NCBI GenBank assembly: GCA_036510065.1
Contig: DATCEO010000017.1
Coordinates: 62,001-126,000, forward strand
Length of the DNA: 64,000 bases
Reading direction: 5' to 3'
Origin: DASUBV01 sp036510065
GTDB taxonomy: Bacteria > Actinomycetota > Actinomycetes > Streptosporangiales > Streptosporangiaceae
In this document: piece after piece, positions 1 through 8,136 of the stretch
Position numbering within the stretch: position 1 is the first letter of the stretch
How the letters are laid out: each line of letters starts with the position of its first letter
Made by a program: the position numbers and the translations under genes
Notes under the pieces: generated by a model
What the model was told of the DNA's origin: nothing
Databases searched by the model: none
Seen by the model: the letters and a program-made list of their open reading frames with translations, nothing else

Positions 1-237
1 CGGCAGGTCGAACGGCTCATCGTGCAGCGGCAGGATCGCGTGCTGCAGCTCCACCGTGACATGCCGCTGCTGGGCCAGCTCGGCCGCGAGCCGGGCCTCC
101 GCGCCCCGCGGGCTCCCCGTTTCCGGGCGCGCGAAAAACGCCTCCGGGCGCGTCATCTCCGGACGCTGCCCGGGGCGTGGCTGCTGGGCAGCGGCGCCCG
201 GTTGCAGGGCTGGAACCTCGACAGTCTCAGGGCTCAT
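1..237 (-). CDS. PP2C/SpoIIE-type protein phosphatase, N-terminal fragment
   Basis: Reading leftward from an ATG at 237, about 79 residues are present before the window edge. The first ~45 are low-complexity Pro/Ala/Arg-rich sequence. They are followed by an amphipathic segment ending LQHAILPLHDEPFDLP, the typical entry into a SpoIIE (PP2C-like) serine/threonine phosphatase domain, where an LQxxLLP motif precedes the catalytic core. Such proteins usually dephosphorylate anti-sigma-factor antagonists in actinobacteria. The catalytic aspartates lie outside the window, so activity cannot be judged. It is divergent from the M24 peptidase, with about 150 bases of shared upstream sequence. Confidence 0.55.
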   Translation of the reverse strand, partial: MSPETVEVPALQPGAAAQQPRPGQRPEMTRPEAFFARPETGSPRGAEARLAAELAQQRHVTVELQHAILPLHDEPFDLP

Positions 238-387
238 CACGGTTCACATCAGGTCAGCTGTTGTGCACCAAGCGTGAAGCATGTAGGACGTCCGTGTCTA
301 GATGGGGACGCAATTCTCCGGCGTGAGATGATGCGGCGGGCGAAGCGACCGCGCGGGGGCGTGGTCAACGGTAACGGGAGGACGGCA

Positions 388-1557
388 GTGGCCAGCACAG
401 AACCAGCGGGCGGCACCGGGCAGGACCCGGCGGCCCGCGACCTGTACCCGGCGGCCCGGCTGGCCGCCGCCGCGGCCGCGACCAGCGCCGCAGGCCTGGA
501 CGCCCTGCTGCTGACACCCGGCCCGGACCTGCGCTACGTGACCGGCTACGCGGCGCACCAGCTGGAGCGGCTGACCTGCCTGGTACTGCCCGGCCCGGAC
601 GCGGCCGGCCACGCGGCCGGCCCGGTCCTGCTGGTGCCGAGCCTGGAACTGCCCGCGGCGCAGGCCTCCCCGGCTGGCGGCCTCGGCCTGGAGATCATCG
701 GCTGGGACGAGACCGACGACCCCTACGCGCTCGTGGCGGCGCGGCTGCCCGGCGCGGCGGCGGTGGGCCTGTCGGACCGGATGTGGGCCCTCATGGTGCT
801 GCGGCTGCGCGCGGCGCTGCCCGGTGCCCGCCAGGAGCTGGCCAGCCTCGCGCTGCGCGACCTGCGGGCCCGCAAGACGCCGCCTGAGGTCGCGGCGCTG
901 CGGGCCGCGGGCGAGGCCATCGACCGGGTGCACGCCCGGGTGCCCGGCTGGCTGCGGCCGGGCCGCACCGAGCTGGAGGTCGCGGCGGACATCGGCGACG
1001 CCATCATCGAGGAGGGCCATGCCCAGGTGGACTTCGCGATCGTGGCCTCCGGCCCGAACGCCGCCAGCCCGCACCACGCCCCGGCCGGCCGCGTGCTGCG
1101 GCCCGGTGACGCCGTCGTGGTGGATATCGGCGGGACCATGCCCAGCGGGTACTGCTCGGACTGCACGCGCACCTACGTGATCGGGCCGCCCCCGCCGGAC
1201 TTCGCCGAGTACTACCGGGTCCTGCAGGCCGCACAGGAGGCCGCCTGCGCCGCGGTCCGGCCCGGCGTCGCTGCCGAGGCGGTGGACGCGGCGGCGCGCG
1301 AGCCGATCGCCGAGGCCGGATACGGCGCGTACTTCATGCACCGGACCGGGCACGGGATCGGCCTGGAGAGCCACGAGGACCCCTACATCGTGTCCGGGAA
1401 CCGTGACCCGCTGCAGGCGGGGAACGCGTTCTCGATCGAGCCGGGCATCTACCCGGGGCCGCACGGCGCCCGGATCGAGGACATCGTGGTCTGCACCGAG
1501 CAGGGCTGCGAGCGGCTGAACAACGGCAGCCGGGACCTCATCGTCGTGGACGCCTGA
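388..1557 (+). CDS. M24 family metallopeptidase (Xaa-Pro aminopeptidase-like)
   Basis: A 389-residue protein of the M24B (aminopeptidase P/prolidase) family, cytoplasmic, expected to cleave the bond before proline in peptides using two divalent metals. The N-terminal creatinase-like domain (~residues 20-150) precedes a pita-bread domain. All five metal ligands are visible in order: Asp in VVDIGG (~246), Asp in CSDCTRTY (~257), His in RTGHGIG (~321), Glu in SIEPG (~351) and Glu in ARIED (~363). The GTG at 388 is chosen because GGGAGG lies just upstream; the reading frame stays open further left, but that extension is low-complexity and not family-like. It converges on the DinB gene with no obvious terminator between them. 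A second, atypical M24 protein lies at 26 kb. Confidence 0.85.
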   Translation: MASTEPAGGTGQDPAARDLYPAARLAAAAAATSAAGLDALLLTPGPDLRYVTGYAAHQLERLTCLVLPGPDAAGHAAGPVLLVPSLELPAAQASPAGGLGLEIIGWDETDDPYALVAARLPGAAAVGLSDRMWALMVLRLRAALPGARQELASLALRDLRARKTPPEVAALRAAGEAIDRVHARVPGWLRPGRTELEVAADIGDAIIEEGHAQVDFAIVASGPNAASPHHAPAGRVLRPGDAVVVDIGGTMPSGYCSDCTRTYVIGPPPPDFAEYYRVLQAAQEAACAAVRPGVAAEAVDAAAREPIAEAGYGAYFMHRTGHGIGLESHEDPYIVSGNRDPLQAGNAFSIEPGIYPGPHGARIEDIVVCTEQGCERLNNGSRDLIVVDA

Positions 1558-1612
1558 CAGCCCGGCGCCTTACGGTCACCGAGAAAGAGAAAGTGCCGCC
1601 AGCGTGTGATCT

Positions 1613-2146
1613 TTACCGAGGGCCGAGTCCCACGTGCCCGTCGAGCAGTTCGCGGGCGGCATCGAGGTGCCCGGCATGCCGGGCTGTTTCCTCGATCATG
1701 TGCAGGACGATCCAGCGCAGATCGGTGATGTCGTCTTCCATCTCGCCGTTGTGCTTTCCCGCCGGGGGCGAGCTGAGCGGCCTGGACGCGAGCACGGTGT
1801 TGGATTGCCGGCACTGGTCGCGGTAGAACGCGAAGACCTGCGCGGTCGGATGTGCCGAAGCAAACGCCGCGTCCTCGTCGTCGCTGGCCTCCGCGGGCCA
1901 GGGCAGCGCGGGCGCCGAGCCGGTCGCCACCTGCTGGAACCAGTGCCGCTCGGCGTGGCCGAGGTGGACGATGAGGCCCAGGGGCGTCCAGCCCGATGGC
2001 AGGACCGGCGTCCGCAGCCCCTGGTCGTCGAGGCCGTCGACGATCGCCAGCACAGCGGCGCGCTGTGCGTCGAGGAAGTGCCCCAGGACACGCGCCTCCT
2101 CAGTCGGGAACTCAGTAAGGGCGGCTCGCTCTGCCTGCTCGGTCAT
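1613..2146 (-). CDS. DinB/DUF664 family protein
   Basis: A 177-residue four-helix-bundle protein of the DinB/YfiT (DUF664) superfamily, which includes mycothiol- or bacillithiol-dependent transferases and many uncharacterised members. The metal-binding histidines typical of the fold are visible: one in HLGHAERHW near residue 70 and the pair in HMIEETARHAGHLD near 150. It is the last gene of a three-gene operon, and its ATG overlaps the TGA of the SRPBCC gene as ATGA, which sets the start. The pairing with an ArsR regulator and an AHSA1-type protein is common in actinobacteria. Substrate is unknown. Confidence 0.8.
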   Translation of the reverse strand: MTEQAERAALTEFPTEEARVLGHFLDAQRAAVLAIVDGLDDQGLRTPVLPSGWTPLGLIVHLGHAERHWFQQVATGSAPALPWPAEASDDEDAAFASAHPTAQVFAFYRDQCRQSNTVLASRPLSSPPAGKHNGEMEDDITDLRWIVLHMIEETARHAGHLDAARELLDGHVGLGPR

Positions 2147-2658
2147 GAGAGGTCGCCCGCCAGGTCCTGGTAGGCCGGGGTGAGCTCGGTCCACCGGCTC
2201 CGCCAGTCGGCGGCCTCACCCCCGGCGACGTGGGCGGCGAGGTCCTCCACATGAGCCTGCCACCCCGCTCCGTGGGAGGCGATCTCGCCGAGGGGCAGGC
2301 CTCGTTCCTCGATCACCAGAGTGGTCTGGTCGCCCGCGTCGGCCAGCCAGGCCTCGATGACTGTCTCGTCCTGCTGGCCCGGGGACATCGTCAGCAGCAG
2401 CCGCCGCGGCGGCTCGCAGACGTCCACGCGCCCCGGGCCGTCCCAGCCGCTGGTGAAGCGCGCGTGGAACTCGCCGCCCAGGCGGAGGTCGCCCGTCACG
2501 GCCGCGACCCAGCGGCCGAGCCGGCGGCTGTCGGTGAGCGCCGACCACAGGTCGTCGATATCAGTCTCGTAGCGGTCCTCCATGCGCACGGCACCCTTGC
2601 CGTCCACCGCTCGCAGGCTGCCCACGATGCGCGTACCCGCTGGTGTGTCGCTCGTCAT
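2143..2658 (-). CDS. SRPBCC/AHSA1 family protein
   Basis: A 171-residue START-like (SRPBCC, AHSA1/Hsp90-activator-type) protein. Recognisable pieces are the opening strand and helix with DIDDLWSALTDSRRLGRWV, the GGEFHARFTSGWDGPGRVD strand pair, and EPPRRLLLTM. The fold makes a hydrophobic pocket for a small ligand; members next to ArsR genes are usually unassigned. The ATG at 2658 has AAGGAG seven bases upstream and also overlaps the ArsR stop codon as ATGA, so translation is coupled to the regulator. An in-frame extension upstream of this ATG falls inside the ArsR gene and is ignored. Confidence 0.82.
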   Translation of the reverse strand: MTSDTPAGTRIVGSLRAVDGKGAVRMEDRYETDIDDLWSALTDSRRLGRWVAAVTGDLRLGGEFHARFTSGWDGPGRVDVCEPPRRLLLTMSPGQQDETVIEAWLADAGDQTTLVIEERGLPLGEIASHGAGWQAHVEDLAAHVAGGEAADWRSRWTELTPAYQDLAGDLS

Positions 2659-2981
2659 CTGGTGCTCCTTCGTTCGTGCTTTCCCCGGGCGACTTCGGTG
2701 TGCAGGGCATCCAGCCGCTGATCCCACAGGGCCCGGTACCGGCCGAGCCATTCATCAAGCTCGGCGAGCGGCTCGGGACGCAGGCTGTAGACCCGCCGCT
2801 GCGCCTCCTGGCGCACCTCGACCAGTCCCGCCTTCCGCAGCACCCGCAGGTGCCGCGATACCCCCGGGCGAGCGATCGGCAGCAGCGCTGCCAGCTCGCC
2901 CGCGGTGGCAGGACCGCCTCGCAGAGACTCCAGCATCGTGCGCCGGCTCTCGTCCGACAGCGCCTGCAGAACAGCATCCAC
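2655..2981 (-). CDS. ArsR family winged-helix repressor
   Basis: A 108-residue ArsR/SmtB-type regulator, first gene of a coupled operon with the SRPBCC and DinB genes. The winged helix is clear: LSDESRRTMLESL, then ATAGELAALLPIARPGVSRHLRVLRKAGLVEVRQEAQRRVYSL. There are no Cys pairs of the kind that bind arsenite or cadmium, so it is probably a metal-independent member of the group that sits beside AHSA1 genes. The GTG at 2981 is supported by TACACT ending six bases before it, with no Shine-Dalgarno sequence, suggesting a leaderless mRNA. A palindrome at 3003-3026 lies just upstream and is a good candidate autoregulatory operator. Confidence 0.88.
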   Translation of the reverse strand: MDAVLQALSDESRRTMLESLRGGPATAGELAALLPIARPGVSRHLRVLRKAGLVEVRQEAQRRVYSLRPEPLAELDEWLGRYRALWDQRLDALHTEVARGKHERRSTR

Positions 2982-3002
2982 GGCACGAGTGTACCCGACT
3001 TG

Positions 3003-3026
3003 TTACGTACCCGTCTAGGTACATAA
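3003..3026. promoter_or_regulatory. Palindromic candidate operator upstream of the arsR operon
   Basis: TTACGTACC and GGTACATAA form 9-base arms with one mismatch around a 6-base centre. Reading leftward, the palindrome ends about ten bases before the TACACT hexamer (2993-2988) that precedes the ArsR GTG. A repressor bound here would cover the -35 region. The symmetry is seen directly; its role as the ArsR site is inference. Confidence 0.55.
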
Positions 3027-3111
3027 GCTGCGAGCCGGCGGCGAGGGTGCGTTCCATCTCGGCGGACAAGGCGGTGAGCGATCTTGTCCTGGCGTGGCCG
3101 CCCAGAGTTCG

Positions 3112-3774
3112 TCAGCTTGGCGAGCCTGGTGTGACCAGGCCGTTTTCATAGGCGTAGATGACTGCCTGGACTCGGTCCCGGAGGCCGAGCTTCTGCAGGA
3201 TCCTGGCCACGTGGGTCTTGGCTGTCGCTTCGCTGATGACTAGCCGGCCGCAGATCTCGGGGTTGGACAGGCCGCGGATGAGCAGGTTGAGTACCTCGCG
3301 CTCACGCGCGGTCAGGTCCTCGACGACGCGCGGCGGTCCGGGCGGCGGGAGAGGATGGCGCGCGAATTCCTCGATGACCGTACGGCTGACGGCGGGCGCG
3401 AGCAGGGCCTCGCCGCTGGCGACGATCCGGACGGCGGCGGCGAGCTATTCGGCCGGGGCGTCTTTAAGCATGAAGCCGCTGGCGCCCGCGCGCAGCGCGT
3501 CGTAGACATAGCCGTCCAGGCCGAACGTGGTGAGGATGAGGACCCGGGTCGCTGGCTGCGCCCGGACGATTCGCCTGGTTGCCTCGATGCCATCGAGCAC
3601 CGGCATCCGGATGTCCATGAGCACTACGTCGGGCCGCAGCCTGCGCGCGGACGCGATTGCGTCCTGCCCGTCGCTGGCGTCGCCCACTACGGTGATCTCG
3701 GGCTCGCTGTCCAGGATCTTGCGCAGTCCGACCCGGACCAGTGCCTGGTCGTCTGCAACGAGCACCGTGGTCAT
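3112..3774 (-). pseudogene. NarL/FixJ response regulator with in-frame amber stop
   Basis: A full-length LuxR-type response regulator is readable in one frame except for a TAG at 3447-3445, near residue 110. Before it is an intact receiver domain (MTTVLVADDQALVRVGL, phosphoacceptor Asp in DVVLMDIRMP, Lys in FMLKDA). After it comes LAAAVRIVASGEALLAP and a complete HTH (LTAREREVLNLLIRGLSNPEI to TAKTHVARILQKLGL). Relatives usually carry Gln at this point (PAEQLAAAV), so a single CAG-to-TAG change explains the stop. As read, only the receiver without DNA binding would be made. Its ATG overlaps the stop of the histidine kinase gene as ATGA. Because the partner kinase is also broken, real decay is more likely than a base-call error. 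Confidence 0.8.
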
Positions 3775-4753
3775 ATCAGCGGGAGCAGGACGCGGACGGT
3801 GAAGCCGCCGCCGGGGCGGCTTCCGGCGTCGAATTTGCCGCCTTACAGGCTGACCCGCTCGCGCATCACGACCAGGCCCTGGCCGCCTCCGGGGACCTGC
3901 GCCCGGGTTCCGCCGCCATCGTCGGTGATTTCCAGCTCGAGCGTGTCGGGGCCGGAAGGTCGGTCAGCCGTGGTTGCGGGGCAAGCAGATCGGGAGAGTC
4001 GGCGCGCAGCATCCCGACCAGCCGCCGCATCTCGGTGAGGGCGCCGCGGCCGATCTGCTCGATCGTCTCCAGCACCTCTGTGGTTGCCGGGCTTGCCGTG
4101 CCAAGCACCCGCCGTTCGGCCCCGGCCTGGACCACCATCATCGACACGTTGTGCGCGATCGCGTCGTGCAGCTCGCGCGCGATCCTGGCTCGCTCTTCCA
4201 CGACGGCCTCGCGCGCCGCGACATCGCGTTCCCGCTCGGCGAGTTCCGCGCGGCGATCCCGGTGGCGGACGATGCGCCGGATGATCAGCATGACCGCGAG
4301 CGTGCCAGCCGCGAACGGGATGGCCACGTTCAGGCGTTCGCCGCTCTGGCCCGGGAACGGCACCAGTCCCAGGTCGGTGGCGAGCACGAATGCTGTGCCC
4401 GCGGCGAATCTGCGCGGCGACGCCCAGACGGCCAGGCCGTACAGCGCGCAGAACCAGGCCACCGTCCAGGCTCCGGCCGTCAGGTCATGCCAGAGGCTGA
4501 AGTTCAGCCACATCAGGCCTTGCCCGGCGATGCCGACGGTGGCGGGGTACTGCCGCCGGAACGCGACCGCTGCCGAGATGGCGGTCGCGAACAGCGCGCC
4601 TCTCCAGGCGTGCTGCCCGGTCCCGCCCACCAGCCAGATCTGCAGATTCGAGAGCACGGCGGGCAGGCCCGCCAGCAGCCAGTCCCGGTGGCGCGGATCG
4701 CTGAGCCTGAGGTGCACACAGCAACGGTAATTCGCGGTGCGCCTGCCTGTCAT
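3771..4753 (-). pseudogene. Sensor histidine kinase (HisKA_3/LiaS type), deleted and frameshifted
   Basis: The N-terminal part (4753 to about 3960) encodes several membrane segments, a coiled region and the phosphoacceptor helix ERARIARELHDAIAHNVSMMVVQAGAE, typical of NarL-partner kinases. After LRADSPDLLAPQPRLTDL the frame changes: the next recognisable sequence, in another frame, is DTLELEITDDGGG and GGGQGLVVMRERVSL. The ~70 residues normally between these (including the N-box) are missing, so a deletion with frameshift lies near 3950-3965. A TAA at 3845-3843 then replaces the usual Tyr in RVSLYGG, before the final GGFTVRVLLPLI and the original stop at 3771. The gene cannot make a working kinase. 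The upstream start is approximate. It is divergent from the membrane-protein gene at 4890. Confidence 0.78.
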
Positions 4754-4889
4754 CGGCCAGTCGGATGACGCCGCGGTCGCCGGGAATCGGCCGGTTGGCC
4801 GACGCCAAGATCGCCCGCCTCGGTGACGACCCGGGGACCTGACCGCTCGTAGCGTCGGCCGCAAGCCCGCACGTCCGAAGGAGACGACA

Positions 4890-5627
4890 ATGAATCAGCC
4901 AGACCCGGAACATCACTCAGAGATCGGCCCATCTCCCGGCACGGCGGCGGCTGTGGGCCGGCTTATGGCCCTGGGAGGCACCGGCTTCCTGGTCACATCC
5001 GCAGCCGGAGATCTGATGATCGGCGCCTTCCCCCGTCCCGACGCCTCCGTCGGCGGGCTCGTCTCGTTCTACGCCGAGCATCACGCGCAACTGGTGACAG
5101 GTGGCCGCCTGCTCGCCCTCTCCGGCTTCTTCTTCGCCTTGTTCGGCGTCGCCGTGTGGGCGCGGATCCGGCAGGCTTCCGGCAACCCCTTGCTGGTCGG
5201 CCTGGCCATGATCGGCGTCGTGCTTGTCGCCGTGACCACGCTGGACGCAGCCGGAACCTTCGGCCTGCTCGGCGGTATCGGCGGCCAGCACGCCATCACG
5301 CCGGCCGCGCTGCAGGCATGGCACATCCTGGCGTCGTCCGGATCGCTTGCCGACGGCGCCAGCTCGTTCATCTTCCTGCTGGCCGTGGCCGGCGCTGGCA
5401 TCCTGGCCCGGGCGCTGCCCCGGACCCTGGCCTGGTCCGCCCTGGCCCTGGCCGTACTCCAGCTGCTGCCCGATCAGCTGGGCTTCCTCGCCGCACTGGT
5501 CTTCCCGCTCTGGGCCGCTGTCGCCGGGATCGTCATGCTCCTCGCCGGCCGGGCCCGGTCATCCTCGCCCGCCACGACCGGGCGAGTGCTAGCCCGCCCC
5601 CAGTCAGGCTCGTCGCCCGCCATCTGA
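4890..5627 (+). CDS. Multi-pass membrane protein of unknown function
   Basis: A 245-residue, very hydrophobic protein with about six predicted membrane segments (roughly residues 24-45, 70-92, 102-125, 135-150, 158-178 and 188-218), reminiscent of DUF4386-type integral membrane proteins. No catalytic motif is visible. The ATG at 4890 has an excellent AAGGAGA seven bases upstream. It is divergent from the broken histidine kinase/response regulator pair, so it may once have been a target of that system. The secreted-protein pseudogene follows 59 bases downstream. Confidence 0.65.
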   Translation: MNQPDPEHHSEIGPSPGTAAAVGRLMALGGTGFLVTSAAGDLMIGAFPRPDASVGGLVSFYAEHHAQLVTGGRLLALSGFFFALFGVAVWARIRQASGNPLLVGLAMIGVVLVAVTTLDAAGTFGLLGGIGGQHAITPAALQAWHILASSGSLADGASSFIFLLAVAGAGILARALPRTLAWSALALAVLQLLPDQLGFLAALVFPLWAAVAGIVMLLAGRARSSSPATTGRVLARPQSGSSPAI

Positions 5628-5686
5628 GCGTCTTCACCGGAGAACCACCCCCGGGACTCCGAGTTCCCAGCAGAAAGGTAACCGTC

Positions 5687-6195
5687 ATGCTGACCCACCA
5701 CACGAGGCTGCTAACGGCCGCAGGCACGGTAGCGGCCGCCGCGGCCATCGCCCTGACGGGCGTCACTGCCGCAAGCGCAATCCCGGCCGGCCGGCCGGCT
5801 GACTCCGGCACCGAGCACGTCCAGGTCATGTCCACGTCAACGACCTCAGGCGCGGCCAGCGCGATCGCCCACGGATTGTTCACCGCAGCGGGCACAGCCA
5901 GGCTCGGCAGCGCCCGAGTCGGCACGATCTCCTTTCCCTGTGGCACGATCACGCTCAGTCACCATGCGGGCAAGGGCACGATGCACTTCAGTCCCAGGAC
6001 TTGCCTCGCCATCATCAGCCAGCCCGGCACCTACAAGATCACAGGCGGCACAGGTAAGTACGCCGGGATCACCGGCCACGGCACCTACCAGCTGAACTTC
6101 ACCTTGATCGCGTCCAGAACAGCAGGTAAGTGCTCGACGGCGGCCCGGCCGCCCAGCAGGAACTGCTCCGCCTGTCCGGGACGGTCCACCTCTAA
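5687..6195 (+). pseudogene. Secreted allene-oxide-cyclase-barrel-like protein, frameshifted near the 3' end
   Basis: From the ATG at 5687 (AAAGG upstream) comes a clear Sec signal peptide (positively charged start, Ala-rich core, cleavage near TAASA-IPAG at residue ~31). A beta-rich domain follows, with FPCGTITLSHHAGKGTMHFSPRTCLAIISQPGTYKITGG and GKYAGITGHGTYQLNF, resembling small secreted barrel proteins of actinobacteria. After residue ~150 the frame runs out into low-complexity sequence over the neighbouring gene. In an adjacent frame the natural ending DGGPAAQQELLRLSGTVHL and TAA (6193-6195) is found. A single base loss near 6131-6150 explains this. Whether it is a real mutation or a sequencing error is open, but it sits next to two other broken genes. 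Confidence 0.6.
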
Positions 6196-6239
6196 CGCGC
6201 CTGGCCGCGATCCGGGCATCAACGGACCCGGCAAGAAGC

Positions 6240-6271
6240 GGGCTCAGGACGGCTGGCGTCGTCCTGAGCCC
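6240..6271. terminator. Bidirectional terminator hairpin
   Basis: A perfect 12-base stem (GGGCTCAGGACG paired with CGTCCTGAGCCC) around an 8-base loop lies between the convergent secreted-protein pseudogene and the ABC ATPase gene. There is no clear U-tract, as is usual in GC-rich actinobacteria. Confidence 0.7.
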
Positions 6272-6283
6272 GAGCGGGCGCTG

Positions 6284-7501
6284 CTAGGCGGCGGTGAGCG
6301 CCGCGGGATGGCCGATCGCCAGGCCGCTCTCGGCGTCGAAGAACTGCAGGTTCGCGTTGTCCACCGCCAGCTCCGCCGACTGGCCGGGCTTGATCGTGCT
6401 GCGGGCGGCCACCCGCGCCGTCCACATCGTCTTGTCGCCCCCCACGATCGGGATGGCCTCGTCGTCCGGGTTGTCGGTCGCCGCCTGGGTGATGCTGGCG
6501 TGCTGCACCGGCGGGGCGTCGATGCTGAAGATGACGTTGATCTCGCTGCCGAGCTCCTCGGTCACCGTGGTCGTGACCGGCATCCGCGGCCAGCTGGCGT
6601 CGGCTAGCTCGGCGTCCTCAAAGTCGGAGGGCCTGATCCCGAGGATGAACTCGCGGCCGAAGTAGTCGTCTAGCTGGGGCCGGGCGGTGAGCAGGGACGG
6701 GGGAACGGCCAGCCGGTACCCGGCGAAGGTCACAGCGGGACCGTCGTCGCGGACCAGGTTGGCGGTGGCGAAGTTCATCGCGGGAGATCCGATGAAGCCG
6801 GCCACGAAGAGATTGACCGGTGAGTTGTACAGTGCCTGCGGGCTGTCGACCTGCTGCAGCCTGCCGTCGCGCAGCACGCAGACCCGCTGGCCGAGGGTCA
6901 TCGCCTCGACCTGGTCGTGAGTCACGTAGACCGTCGTCACGCCCAGCCGCTCGTGTAGCTGGGACAGCGAGGCCCGCATCGAGACACGCAGCTTGGCGTC
7001 GAGGTTGGACAGCGGCTCGTCCATCAGGAACGCCTGCGGCTCCCGGACGATCGCGCGGCCCATCGCGACCCGCTGGCGCTGGCCGCCCGACAGCGCGGCG
7101 GGCTTGCGCTTGAGGTATTCCTCCAGGCCCAGCATCCGTGCCACCTCGGTGACCCGCCGCTTGATCTCATCCTTGGGCGTCTTGCGCTGCTCCAGGCCGA
7201 AGGCGAGGTTCTGCTCGACGGTCATGTGCGGATAGAGCGCGTAGTTCTGGAACACCATCGCGATGTCGCGGTCCTTGGGCGGCAGGTCGTTGACGATCCG
7301 GCTGCCGATGGTGATCGTGCCGGAGGTGATCTCCTCGAGCCCGGCGATGGATCGCAGGGCCGTTGACTTGCCGCAGCCAGACGGGCCGACGAGCACCATG
7401 AACTCGCCATCGGTAATATCCAGGCTCAGGCCGTCGATGCCCTTGGCCCCGCCCGGATATACCTTGTCCACCTGATCCAGCACGATCTGTGCCACTGACA
7501 T
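6284..7501 (-). CDS. Sugar ABC transporter ATP-binding protein (MsmK/UgpC/MalK family)
   Basis: A 405-residue ATPase of the CUT1-type carbohydrate importers. Visible: Walker A GPSGCGKST (~38-46), Q-loop FQNYALYPHM, signature LSGGQRQRVAMGRA (~135), Walker B AFLMDEPLSNLDAKLR, H-loop VYVTHDQVEAMTLG, and a C-terminal TOBE/regulatory region from ~240. The ATG at 7501 is preceded by GGGAG and starts the canonical MSVAQIVLDQVDKVYPGG. No permease or binding protein is adjacent, so this is probably the shared multitask ATPase (MsiK role) energising several sugar importers; the nearby GH38 enzyme and LacI regulator fit a carbohydrate context. The assignment to family is firm; the substrate is not known. 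Confidence 0.9.
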   Translation of the reverse strand: MSVAQIVLDQVDKVYPGGAKGIDGLSLDITDGEFMVLVGPSGCGKSTALRSIAGLEEITSGTITIGSRIVNDLPPKDRDIAMVFQNYALYPHMTVEQNLAFGLEQRKTPKDEIKRRVTEVARMLGLEEYLKRKPAALSGGQRQRVAMGRAIVREPQAFLMDEPLSNLDAKLRVSMRASLSQLHERLGVTTVYVTHDQVEAMTLGQRVCVLRDGRLQQVDSPQALYNSPVNLFVAGFIGSPAMNFATANLVRDDGPAVTFAGYRLAVPPSLLTARPQLDDYFGREFILGIRPSDFEDAELADASWPRMPVTTTVTEELGSEINVIFSIDAPPVQHASITQAATDNPDDEAIPIVGGDKTMWTARVAARSTIKPGQSAELAVDNANLQFFDAESGLAIGHPAALTAA

Positions 7502-7685
7502 CTCCCAGTTCGGCTCGCTTCCGGCCCGCGATGGCCGCGCTGGGGGCGAGAATACCGGGCGGATGCCCATTTGTAATAGATCGGCGACCTTAGCGTTACA
7601 CAGGCGTGAGCGCCGAGACCGTGCTGTTACCCGCGCGGTCGGCAGAGTGGTCGGCAGCGCTCCGGGCAGGCGCTACCTTTTCCAG

Positions 7686-8126
7686 GTGGAGGAGACTAAC
7701 CGGAAGATCATCTGGCTGCTGGCGCGTGATGGCCGGATGAGCTTCACCGAGCTGGCCCGGCAGACCGGGCTGTCGGTGTCGGCTGCCCAGCAGCGGGTCC
7801 GCCGCCTGGAGGAGCGCGGCCTGATCAGCGGCTATGCCGCATTGATCAAGGCTGACGCGGCCGGGCTGCCACTCACCGCCTTCATCTCTATCCGGCCGTT
7901 CGATGCCGCCGCGCCCGATGACGCGCCTGAGCGCCTGGCGCACCTCACGGCCATCGAGGCCTGTTACAGCGTGGCGGGGGAGGAGAATTACATCCTCAAG
8001 GTCCGGGTTGCCTCCCCGGCCGACCTGGAGAACCTGCTCCAGGAGATCCGCACGGCGGCCGGGGTCTCGACCCGGACCACGATCGTGCTCAGCACGCCGT
8101 ACGAGAACCGGCCGCCGGACCTGTAA
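7686..8126 (+). CDS. Lrp/AsnC family transcriptional regulator
   Basis: A 146-residue feast/famine regulator. An N-terminal HTH (IIWLLARDGRMSFTELARQTGLSVSAAQQRVRRLEERGLISGY) is followed by a RAM ligand-binding domain (AFISIRPF..., CYSVAGEENYILKVRVASPADLENLL). The GTG at 7686 is chosen because it gives the usual family length and because TACCTT ends six bases before it with no ribosome-binding site, a leaderless arrangement seen at several genes here. The frame is open further upstream but that sequence is not family-like. Ligand and targets are unknown. It converges with the half-ANL gene 10 bases downstream. Confidence 0.87.
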   Translation: MEETNRKIIWLLARDGRMSFTELARQTGLSVSAAQQRVRRLEERGLISGYAALIKADAAGLPLTAFISIRPFDAAAPDDAPERLAHLTAIEACYSVAGEENYILKVRVASPADLENLLQEIRTAAGVSTRTTIVLSTPYENRPPDL

Positions 8127-8136
8127 GCGCCGGATC

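Noticed and set aside
298..1464. Minus-strand open frame opposite the first M24 peptidase
   Set aside because: Translation is Arg/Gly/Val shadow sequence without motifs, and the plus strand has all M24 ligands and a ribosome site.
6196..6607. Extension of the secreted-protein frame into the ABC ATPase gene
   Set aside because: It is the result of the frameshift near 6131-6150; the sequence is antisense to the ATPase C-terminus and passes through the terminator hairpin.
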